Shown one piece after another: positions 17,870 to 27,637 of a stretch of 32,814 nucleotides of DNA; the stretch's first letter is position 1, and each line of letters begins with the position of its first letter. The translations under genes were made by a program, and so were the position numbers. The notes beneath the pieces are model-generated. The model was not told the origin of the DNA and ran no database searches. It saw only the letters and a list, made by a program, of their open reading frames with translations. Source of the DNA: Burkholderiaceae bacterium (GTDB lineage Bacteria > Pseudomonadota > Gammaproteobacteria > Burkholderiales > Burkholderiaceae_C); contig JAITWT010000074.1 of the NCBI GenBank assembly GCA_031285125.1, forward strand, positions 1 to 32,814, written 5' to 3'.

Positions 17870-18931
17870 ATGATCGGCCATCTCATCGCGCTCTTCAACA
17901 ACGCCAACCCCGGCGCGCGCCGCAGGCTGTTCGGCATTTACAGCGCGCTGATCGCGCTCAACGTGGCCGCCTGGCTGTGGGCGCTGATCGCCTTTCACGG
18001 CTACCCGGTGCTGCTCGGCTCGGCCCTGCTGGCCTACGGCTTTGGGCTGCGCCATGCGGTCGATGCCGACCACATCGCGGCCATCGACAACGTCACGCGC
18101 AAACTCATGCAGGAGCGCAAACGCCCCATCGCGGTGGGCCTGTTCTTTTCGCTCGGACACTCGACCGTGGTGGTGCTGGCCTGCATCGCCATCGCCCTGG
18201 CCACCACCGCGATCGAGGGGCGCTTCGAGCACTTCAAGGCTTACGGCGGCGTGATCGGCACCACGGTCTCGGGGGTTTTCCTGCTGGCGCTGGCCTTGAT
18301 GAACTGCCTGATCCTGCGCGGCATCTACCGGGCCTGGTGCAGGGTGCGCGGCGGCGGCGGCTACGTTGACGAAGACTTCGACCTGCTGCTGGCCAACCGG
18401 GGCTTGATCGCGCGGATCTTCCGCTCGCTGTTCCGCCTGGTCAGGCGCAGTTGGCACATGTACCCCATCGGCTTTCTGTTCGGTCTGGGCTTTGACACCG
18501 CGACCGAAATCGGCCTGCTGGGCATCGCCGCCATCCAGGCCGCCAAGGGCCTGTCGCCCTGGGTCATCATGGTGTTCCCGCTGCTGTTTGGCGCGGGCAT
18601 GTCGCTGATCGACACGCTCGACGGCCACCTGATGCTCGGCGCCTACGGCTGGGCCTATCAAAAACCGCTGCGCAAGATTTACTACAACATGACCATCACG
18701 CTGGTCTCGATCATCGTTGCCGTCGTGATCGGCGGCCTCGAACTGCTGGGCCTGCTGGCCGGCAAGTTCGGCCTGCAAGGGCCGGTGTGGGACGCCGTGG
18801 GCCTGATCAACGACAAATTCGGCATGCTGGGCTACATCATCATCGGCATCTTCGCCTTCAGTTGGATCGCCTCCATCGTGATCTATCGCGCCAAGGGCTT
18901 CGACAAAATGGAAGTGCTCCCTCAGCACTGA
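17870..18931 (+). CDS. hoxN: Nickel permease HoxN (NiCoT family)
   Basis: The 353-aa membrane protein starts at ATG 17870, 130 bp after hypE. The NiCoT signature HAVDADHIAAIDNVTRK is in the second hydrophobic segment, followed by GLFFSLGHSTVVVLA and GLGFDTATEIGLL, the other conserved family motifs. About eight hydrophobic segments are visible. It should import Ni(II) with high affinity for hydrogenase assembly; cobalt uptake cannot be excluded from sequence alone. In the 130-bp gap no convincing terminator or riboswitch was recognised, so it may be read through from hypE. Just downstream the coding strand switches. Confidence 0.95.
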   Translation: MIGHLIALFNNANPGARRRLFGIYSALIALNVAAWLWALIAFHGYPVLLGSALLAYGFGLRHAVDADHIAAIDNVTRKLMQERKRPIAVGLFFSLGHSTVVVLACIAIALATTAIEGRFEHFKAYGGVIGTTVSGVFLLALALMNCLILRGIYRAWCRVRGGGGYVDEDFDLLLANRGLIARIFRSLFRLVRRSWHMYPIGFLFGLGFDTATEIGLLGIAAIQAAKGLSPWVIMVFPLLFGAGMSLIDTLDGHLMLGAYGWAYQKPLRKIYYNMTITLVSIIVAVVIGGLELLGLLAGKFGLQGPVWDAVGLINDKFGMLGYIIIGIFAFSWIASIVIYRAKGFDKMEVLPQH

Positions 18932-19129
18932 ACGCGCCGATGTCCGATAGGACCCATGCGCGTTGCATTCATATACGGCATACACGGGTTTCCTGGGCGC
19001 CCTTCGCTCCCGCTTGAACTCAACGCACGTTCAACTTCGCTCTCTCCACGGCGAAAGCTCTCCACCCCCCTTTGTCGTCGAGCGCATTCGATTGCCGTTT
19101 CTAGGTTACTTCAACAATCTGACCGGCCA

Positions 19130-19684
19130 TCAAGCCGCACTGCAACTGGTCACTCCCATTTTCATGCGAATCCGCCCGCCGCTGGAAACGCAGACCACGG
19201 CACTCAGGCGCGGGTCGCTGCGGCCTTGGGCGGACAGGACGAATCCGGCCATGCCGGCCCCGTTGAGTTGGCCCCAACCGTCCATCGTCAGCGTCGCCAG
19301 CGAGGAGGTTTGTTTGAGCGCCAAGCCCGCCGGCAAGCGCGTGTTTTGCAGCAATTCGGGCCATTCCGGCGCATTGGCGGGGCGATAAACGCGCCAGCCG
19401 CAGCTCCAATCACCCCGTCCGCCAAGGAGCGGGCATTGGGAATCGGCATCCAGCCGCCCGACGATGACGCCGCCGCCACGCCGGATGCTTTCATTGCGCG
19501 CGTAATAGAGCGTAGCGATCAGCTCCTCGGCTGCGCTGCGCACGCGCCAACGCAAAACGGTGTCGCTGAAATTGGCTAAAGCCAAGCCGGTGAGGACAGC
19601 CACAATCACGATGACAGTCAGCATTTCGATCAAGGTGAAACCGGCCGCGCACGGCCGGCGCAGGCTGTCTTTTACCTTGGACAT
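19130..19684 (-). CDS. fimT: FimT/GspH-type pseudopilin
   Basis: The minus-strand ATG at 19684 follows AAGGGAGGCG and gives 184 aa. A short basic leader precedes the prepilin site GFTLIEML, with cleavage after Gly and Glu at +5, followed by a hydrophobic helix (TVIVIVAVLTGLALANF). The body (ATLYYARNESIRRGG, GLALKQTSSLATLTMDGWG, VVCVSSGGRIRMK) resembles FimT/GspH minor pilins that prime type IV pilus or type II secretion assembly. The usual partners (pilV, pilW, pilX, pilY1) would be expected downstream. Instead the hydrogenase cluster begins on the opposite strand. It is an orphan that may be functional if partners are elsewhere. The gene symbol is tentative between FimT and GspH. Confidence 0.85.
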   Translation of the reverse strand: MSKVKDSLRRPCAAGFTLIEMLTVIVIVAVLTGLALANFSDTVLRWRVRSAAEELIATLYYARNESIRRGGGVIVGRLDADSQCPLLGGRGDWSCGWRVYRPANAPEWPELLQNTRLPAGLALKQTSSLATLTMDGWGQLNGAGMAGFVLSAQGRSDPRLSAVVCVSSGGRIRMKMGVTSCSAA

Positions 19685-19753
19685 ATGACGCCTCCCTTTC
19701 TTTTATTCACCATGATTTACGGTCTACCGCAGATCAAGGCCGGTCTTGGATCA

Positions 19754-19773
19754 AAATAAATACCTATTTATTT
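19754..19773. repeat. AT-rich inverted repeat upstream of fimT
   Basis: Perfect 9-bp arms AAATAAATA and TATTTATTT are separated by CC. The repeat extends to TCAAA/TTTGA with one extra A. It lies about 70-90 bp upstream of the fimT start, a plausible operator position, and contains no G in the core. It does not resemble the NrdR box. Regulator unknown. Confidence 0.6.
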
Positions 19774-20012
19774 GACCCAAAATATTTCTAATTGTTTCCC
19801 GTAGTCTCCTCATGCACAACCGCAGAACTTGCAATTATCATGATCTCTTTAATAACCACAAGCGCTACGCGCCGCCGCCACCAGAATAACCAGAAATCTT
19901 CGACTGAACCTTAAGAAACTTCAACACAAATCTGCACAAGTACCCGCTAGAGAGAAACACCTGGGACCAGGATATGCTGACGGCGACAGATTTACGTATA
20001 AATTCTTAATGG

Positions 20013-20099
20013 CTATTCTTCAATTTCAAAATCAAGCGGGTACACACCGGCGTTACGCAAACCGCGCTGTAGCGCAGCAAATGCCGCCTGCAAAGTCAC
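20013..20099 (-). CDS. Possible 28-aa small ORF behind nrdR
   Basis: GTG at 20099 opens a frame of 28 codons (VTLQAAFAALQRGL...YPLDFEIEE) ending TAG at 20013. An upstream in-frame TAA stops any longer version. The peptide looks like an amphipathic helix followed by an acidic tail, protein-like rather than random. The ribosome-binding site is poor, and it could be a decayed C-terminal remnant. Too short for the ORF track. No function is proposed. Confidence 0.2.
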   Translation of the reverse strand: MTLQAAFAALQRGLRNAGVYPLDFEIEE

Positions 20100-20119
20100 C
20101 GTTTGACGGAGAAATTAAA

Positions 20120-20563
20120 TTAAATATCACGTAAAAGTTCGTGAAATTCCTGCGTATCTTCAAAACTGCGGTAGACCGAGGCAAAGCGCACATAAGCGAC
20201 TTTGTCCATCCGCTTGAGCTCATGCATCACCATTTCGCCGATGCGGCTGGAAGCGATTTCGCGCTGGGCCGCCGAGAGCAGCTGGTGTTCGATCCGGGCC
20301 AGCGCACGATCGATTTGTTCGACGCTGACAGGCCGTTTACGCAACGCCACCGTCATTGAGGCACGGACCTTGGCGGGATCGAATTCAGTACGGCGGCCGT
20401 CTTTCTTGACGACCGCCGGAAAGTTCACCTCGGGCCGCTCGTAAGTGGTAAAACGCTTATGACACGCGCCGCATTGGCGGCGGCGGCGAATGCAAGCAGC
20501 GTCTTCACTGACACGGGTTTCGACGACCTGCGTTTCAAGATGACCACAGAACGGGCACTTCAT
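20120..20563 (-). CDS. nrdR: Transcriptional repressor NrdR
   Basis: The 147-aa protein begins MKCPFCG. A zinc ribbon uses C3, C6, C31 and C34 (CPFC and CGAC), followed by an ATP-cone domain ([27 protein letters not shown]). It senses dATP/ATP and represses ribonucleotide reductase genes. It sits 39 bp after glyA on the same strand, a frequent betaproteobacterial pair, so it is probably co-transcribed with glyA and under the same ZTP riboswitch. Length and motifs are normal. Confidence 0.97.
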   Translation of the reverse strand: MKCPFCGHLETQVVETRVSEDAACIRRRRQCGACHKRFTTYERPEVNFPAVVKKDGRRTEFDPAKVRASMTVALRKRPVSVEQIDRALARIEHQLLSAAQREIASSRIGEMVMHELKRMDKVAYVRFASVYRSFEDTQEFHELLRDI

Positions 20564-20602
20564 GCGACCACGCTGCGTATCCGGTTGAGCCGATTCAACG
20601 GT

Positions 20603-21847
20603 TCAACGGTAAACCGGGAAACGGCTGGTCAGCGCATGCACCTTGGCGCGTACCGCTTCGATATTGGCGGCATCGTGCGGGTTATCCAGCACATCGGCCA
20701 CCAAATTCGCCGTCAAGCGCGCTTGCTCCTGCCCGAATCCGCGCGTGGTCATGGCCGGGGTGCCGATGCGCACACCGCTGGTGACCATCGGCTTTTGCGG
20801 GTCGTTGGGAATCGCATTCTTGTTGATGGTGATGTGCGCTTGGCCCAGCGCGGCTTCGGCCTCTTTGCCGGTGATGCCCTTGGCGCGCAGATCGACCAGC
20901 ATCATGTGGCTTTCGGTGCGCCCGCTGACAATGCGCAAGCCGCGCTCGTTGAACGTCTGAGCAACCGTCTGGGCATTTTTTAGCACCTGCTGTTGGTAGC
21001 TCTTGAATTCGGGCGAGAGCGCCTCCTTGAAGGCGACCGCCTTGGCCGCGATCACATGCATCAGCGGCCCCCCTTGCAGACCGGGGAAGACGGCGCTATT
21101 GATCGCCTTCTCGTGCTGCGCCTTCATCATGATGACGCCACCGCGCGGACCGCGCAGACTTTTGTGGGTGGTGGAAGTGACCACGTCGGCGTGCGGCACC
21201 GGGTTCGGATAGACGCCCGCGGCGACCAGGCCGGCATAGTGCGCGATATCCACCATGAAGATCGCGCCGACATCCTTGGCGACACGGGCGAAACGCTCGA
21301 AATCAATACGCAAAGAATAGGCCGACGCGCCCGCGATGATGAGCTTGGGCCGCGTCTCATGCGCTTTGCGCTCCATCGCGTCATAGTCGATGGCTTCCTG
21401 CGCGTTCAGCCCGTAGCTGACGACGTTGAACCACTTGCCGCTCATATTCAGCGCCATCCCGTGCGTCAAATGGCCGCCTTCGGCCAAGCTCATCCCCATG
21501 ATGGTATCGCCGGGCTTGAGGAAAGCCAGCATCACCGCCTCGTTGGCCGAAGCGCCGCAGTGCGGCTGCACGTTGGCCGCATCGGCACCGAAAAGCTGTT
21601 TGAGGCGGTCGATGGCCAATTGCTCGGCAACATCTACGAACTCACAGCCGCCATAGTAACGCTTGCCGGGATAGCCCTCGGCGTACTTATTGGTCAGTTG
21701 CGAGCCCTGCGCGGCCATAACGGCGGGCGAGGCGTAGTTTTCACTGGCGATCAGTTCGATGTGCTCTTCCTGGCGCCTGTTTTCGGCCTGGAGGGCAGCG
21801 TAAAGTTCGGGGTCGGTCTGTTCGACCAGATGGGAGCGTTGATACAT
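20603..21847 (-). CDS. glyA: Serine hydroxymethyltransferase GlyA
   Basis: The real start is ATG 21847 ([19 protein letters not shown]), giving 414 aa; the track's extension to 21961 runs into the riboswitch and is rejected. Signatures include [55 protein letters not shown] and the PLP-lysine motif [14 protein letters not shown]. It interconverts serine and glycine while making 5,10-methylene-THF. The leader contains a ZTP riboswitch, fitting control by the 10-formyl-THF shortage signal ZMP/ZTP. The ribosome-binding site is weak (GGA about 10 bases before ATG) and lies beside CTGCCCC, which could pair with the aptamer's 3' end. Confidence 0.98.
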   Translation of the reverse strand: MYQRSHLVEQTDPELYAALQAENRRQEEHIELIASENYASPAVMAAQGSQLTNKYAEGYPGKRYYGGCEFVDVAEQLAIDRLKQLFGADAANVQPHCGASANEAVMLAFLKPGDTIMGMSLAEGGHLTHGMALNMSGKWFNVVSYGLNAQEAIDYDAMERKAHETRPKLIIAGASAYSLRIDFERFARVAKDVGAIFMVDIAHYAGLVAAGVYPNPVPHADVVTSTTHKSLRGPRGGVIMMKAQHEKAINSAVFPGLQGGPLMHVIAAKAVAFKEALSPEFKSYQQQVLKNAQTVAQTFNERGLRIVSGRTESHMMLVDLRAKGITGKEAEAALGQAHITINKNAIPNDPQKPMVTSGVRIGTPAMTTRGFGQEQARLTANLVADVLDNPHDAANIEAVRAKVHALTSRFPVYR

Positions 21848-21901
21848 GGGGCAGTCCAGTGGTGAAAGGCTTTTGTAACTGAAACAGTACAAAGGCTGCC
21901 C
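21848..21901 (-). promoter_or_regulatory. Putative expression platform of the glyA ZTP riboswitch
   Basis: On the minus strand CTGCCC sits directly before the glyA ATG (plus 21849-21854) and is exactly complementary to GGGCAG at the aptamer's conserved 3' end (plus 21896-21901). Between them lies a hairpin, CTTTGTACTG-TTT-CAGTTACAAAG, with one bulge. Without ligand the 3' end could pair with the start region and block translation. With ZMP/ZTP the 3' end would be held in the aptamer pseudoknot, freeing the start. The complementarity is seen; the mechanism is inferred. Confidence 0.5.
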
Positions 21902-22002
21902 AGGCGAACGGCAAAACGCCAGCAACCGCCAGCGACGCACTCCCCCGTGGTGTTCCCCCACGTTGGCGCCCGGTAGGAACGCCTATCGCCAGTCGCGCGC
22001 AG
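21897..22002 (-). promoter_or_regulatory. ZTP (pfl motif) riboswitch in the glyA leader
   Basis: Read on the minus strand, the leader has in order GCGACTGGCGAT, the hairpin-plus-GGGGAG element (GTGGGGGAACACCACGGGGG followed by AGTG), and after a GC-rich linker GCCGTTCGCCTGGGCA. These match the conserved blocks of the pfl RNA: CUGGCG, GGAA-CACC-GGGGAG and the 3' GCC-N-CUGGGCA pseudoknot strand. It ends 49 bp before the glyA start, and glyA is a known member of this regulon. The class binds ZMP/ZTP and usually turns genes on. Boundaries are approximate. Confidence 0.85.
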
Positions 22003-22064
22003 GGCAAGTTTACCCGAAGCGGCCCTTGCACGAAACGCTCTGCGCGAACTGTCCACTTCAAGGT

Positions 22065-22099
22065 AAAACCCCATCCCCTGGGAAACTGGGGAATGGGGT
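22065..22099 (-). terminator. Rho-independent terminator behind the lytic transglycosylase gene
   Basis: On the minus strand ACCCCATTCCCC, a short loop, and GGGGATGGGGTTTT form a strong GC-rich stem with a short T-run. It begins 17 bases after the transglycosylase stop and lies upstream of the glyA riboswitch, so it separates the two transcription units. Confidence 0.8.
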
Positions 22100-22115
22100 C
22101 TCTTGGGCATCAGCT

Positions 22116-23030
22116 TTATTCGTCGACTTTGATCGATGCGACCATCGTCAAATCACTGGCCTCGTGCCTGCCGACCCTGAAAACCTGGCTGGGCTGCGGC
22201 GCGGCGGCCGCCATACTTGCAGCAGGATGGGAAAATTTCCCGCCATTCGCCTCGGAAGCAACGCGCTGCAACTGCGCATACACAGCCATCACCTTGGTGA
22301 CATAGCCGCCGTCGCTGGCACGGTTGGCCGCACCCACATAGTAGCGCAGGCCGCCTTCGACCGAGCCGGTGAGTCTGATGCATTCCTGCAACACTCTGGC
22401 GCCCACCCGCATGTTGGTCACCGGATCAAAAGCCGTGAGTGCGCCCCCCTGACTTTCGTATTTTTGGTGATGTATGTGGGTGATAACTTGCATCAGCCCC
22501 TGAGCACCCGCGTGGCTTTGAGCGAAGGGGTTGAAGTTGGATTCGATGGCCATGACCGAAAGAATCAGCGTCGGATCGAGCTGCGTGCGCTTGCCGATGT
22601 CGTAGGCCTCAGCCACCAGCGCTGACACGGGTTCAACCGCCACACGATATCTCTTGCTCAGCCAATACGCCAATGCCGCTTGCTGACGCGGCAGGTTGCG
22701 AGGGTTCTCAGCGGTGGTACGCGCCAGCGCACCAGCAGCCAGCGCACTTGTATCGAGAGAAACCTCCAACGCATCATCCACCACACTCGCGCCGATTTCG
22801 TTCTGTGCGCTCTGTGCGACAGCAACGACGGGGTGTGATTCAAGCCAACTCGCCAACCGCTGTTGGCTTGATGCACGCAAGTCAGGCCGTACCACCAGGG
22901 TCAACACCACGAACACGGTAGCCAGACCCAAGAGCGCAAAGCCACTGTGTGCGCAGACAAAAAACCCGCCTGCCATGTCGCGCACGACGGTACGCAGACT
23001 CTGTACGATGACTGATAACGCTTGCTTCAT
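22116..23030 (-). CDS. Membrane-anchored lytic transglycosylase (SLT domain)
   Basis: The start is ATG 23030 (MKQALSVIVQ) behind AGGAAAAACG; the track's 23090 start adds 20 residues without support. The protein is 304 aa. A hydrophobic segment at about residues 28-47 (FALLGLATVFVVLTLVV) anchors or exports it. The SLT core is LILSVMAIESNFNPFAQS, with catalytic Glu near 163, then HAGAQGLMQV and a late GGLRYYVGAANR motif. It should cleave peptidoglycan glycan strands to 1,6-anhydro products. The N-terminal linker and the Ala/Pro-rich C-terminus are not recognised. The promoter lies about 390 bp upstream with a structured leader. The exact subfamily (MltC/E-like) cannot be set from sequence alone. 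Confidence 0.9.
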   Translation of the reverse strand: MKQALSVIVQSLRTVVRDMAGGFFVCAHSGFALLGLATVFVVLTLVVRPDLRASSQQRLASWLESHPVVAVAQSAQNEIGASVVDDALEVSLDTSALAAGALARTTAENPRNLPRQQAALAYWLSKRYRVAVEPVSALVAEAYDIGKRTQLDPTLILSVMAIESNFNPFAQSHAGAQGLMQVITHIHHQKYESQGGALTAFDPVTNMRVGARVLQECIRLTGSVEGGLRYYVGAANRASDGGYVTKVMAVYAQLQRVASEANGGKFSHPAASMAAAAPQPSQVFRVGRHEASDLTMVASIKVDE

Positions 23031-23337
23031 CGTTTTTCCTTTCGTTTTTCCGTCTAGGAAACCTTTACACGAATCGATCGCGGCGGGCACGTCCTGGTTT
23101 CGGGTGGCCCGCTTCGTTGCTGATACTCACGATACCATCAAGTACCGCTGCGCTTGGCGCCTCCCATTGCCACCCCGAATCCAGGCGCGCCCGTTCGCGC
23201 TGATTCGTGTAGAGGCTCCTAGCATCAACACACGCTGCCGATCCTCGATCGACAGATACGATGTTATCAACAAGTGGATGGGAATCAAGGAGCGCTCAAC
23301 ACGAAGCACGGAGGCACTGCAACTTGATCAGAGGAAC

Positions 23338-23411
23338 TGCGGACTGTCTTGAGTCCGCATAACAACAGACGCCGAAGAATCCGACTTTCGGCGAATCGGC
23401 ATCTCCCGATT
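23338..23411 (-). ncRNA. Hairpin-rich 5' leader of the transglycosylase mRNA (class unknown)
   Basis: Three adjacent perfect inverted repeats: TGCGGACT/AGTCCGCA (8 bp, 6-nt loop, 23338-23359), GCCGAA/TTCGGC (6 bp, 23371-23392) and AATCGG/CCGATT (6 bp, 6-nt loop, 23394-23411). In the minus-strand transcript they would start within a few bases of the predicted start site. Parts can pair alternatively (CCGA...TCGG across repeats 2 and 3), as in a riboregulator. No known riboswitch consensus was matched. It could equally be a small RNA or an mRNA-stabilising leader. Confidence 0.4.
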
Positions 23412-23419
23412 TATGGGGA

Positions 23420-23448
23420 ATTATAAGAAAAAGTCAATACACCGTCAA
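23420..23448 (-). promoter_or_regulatory. Near-consensus sigma-70 promoter for the transglycosylase unit
   Basis: On the minus strand TTGACG, a 17-bp spacer, and a perfect TATAAT are seen. The start would be near 23413, about 380 bases before the ATG. Match quality and spacing make this one of the best promoter calls in the window. Confidence 0.75.
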
Positions 23449-23475
23449 GTTTTCTCAAAAAAGTAATAGTTTCTC

Positions 23476-23504
23476 TTGACTATGAGCATGGGGATTCTTG
23501 TGAT
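23476..23504 (+). promoter_or_regulatory. Candidate sigma-70 promoter for the DUF748 gene
   Basis: TTGACT, 17 bp, TGTGAT (four of six at -10). The start would be about 80 bases before the ATG at 23593. The -10 is weak and the region is AT-rich, so chance is possible. Confidence 0.35.
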
Positions 23505-23592
23505 TTTTACTCGATTCTCTGGTTTTTCCGTTCAATCCGGCTTTTGAGTCCACACGCTCTAAGTCATACTTAGGGCACCTGCTGAACCGACG

Positions 23593-27303
<3,711 letters not shown>

Positions 27304-27350
27304 GGGAATCATTCCATTCATCAGATCGAGCGAGCACGCAATGGCGGTGC

Positions 27351-27375
27351 GCTTACCGTGCGACGCACGGCAAGC
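27351..27375. repeat. Near-perfect 25-bp palindrome behind the DUF748 gene
   Basis: GCTTACCGTGCG, one central A, CGCACGGCAAGC: 12-bp arms with one mismatch, 47 bases after the stop. There is no T-tract, so it is not a classic terminator; it could be an mRNA 3' stabiliser or a REP-type element. Whether it recurs in the genome cannot be seen here. Confidence 0.65.
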
Positions 27376-27571
27376 GAAGCCAACAAAGTTTGAATGGAAA
27401 GGGAATAACCGAATCGCTTGAAGTCGGCTCTTCCCGCGCAAACGCCCTTTCCAGTTAAAGACGTTTGCTCGCCACACTGGCGCAAAAGAAAGTAAAAGCA
27501 CGTCACGGGCCGTACAACGGCGCCCGGAGCATACCGGCGCCTCCGTATCACGCCCATACGCTCATGTATAC

Positions 27572-27608
27572 AACCCCGCGCCCGAGCGTGCAGGCGGGCG
27601 CGAGGGTT
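27572..27608 (-). terminator. GC-rich hairpin behind the Sel1 gene, possible terminator
   Basis: CGCGCCCG and CGGGCGCG form a perfect 8-bp stem with a 10-nt loop, extended by AACCC/GGGTT with a bulge. It lies 30 bases after the Sel1 stop on the minus strand, where it is followed by GGTTGT rather than a clean T-run. It may act for both convergent genes. Confidence 0.5.
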
Positions 27609-27637
27609 TCAAAACGCCGAGGACCGGTCGGCTTGCG

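Larger units (their letters stand above)
19685..20119. other. 435-bp AT-richer spacer between nrdR and fimT
   Basis: No full gene is seen. It holds the AT-rich inverted repeat at 19754-19773, the fimT ribosome-binding site, and a 28-codon open frame right behind nrdR (20013-20099). Base composition is clearly lower in GC than the flanks. No terminator with a clean T-tract was found behind nrdR. Confidence 0.6.
23031..23592. other. 562-bp divergent intergenic region with promoters and hairpins
   Basis: Contains a near-consensus sigma-70 promoter facing the transglycosylase (23420-23448, minus), three consecutive hairpins at the start of that transcript (23338-23411), and a weaker plus-strand promoter candidate for the DUF748 gene. 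Short frames such as the 60-codon minus frame at 23127-23309 lack a ribosome-binding site or recognisable content. No tRNA was found. Confidence 0.6.
27304..27637. other. 334-bp convergent spacer with several palindromes
   Basis: Lies between the DUF748 gene (+) and the Sel1 gene (-). It holds the near-perfect palindrome at 27351-27375, a 7-bp inverted repeat GCAAACG/CGTTTGC (27438-27468, 17-nt loop) and the GC-rich hairpin at 27572-27608. No gene is supported. Confidence 0.6.

Noticed and set aside
18956-19579. 207-codon plus-strand ORF beyond hoxN
   Set aside because: Mostly antisense to fimT, which has a prepilin signature and a good ribosome-binding site; the peptide shows no recognisable domain.
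23127-23309. 60-codon minus-strand frame in the transglycosylase leader
   Set aside because: GTG start without ribosome-binding site and no recognisable content; more likely untranslated leader.
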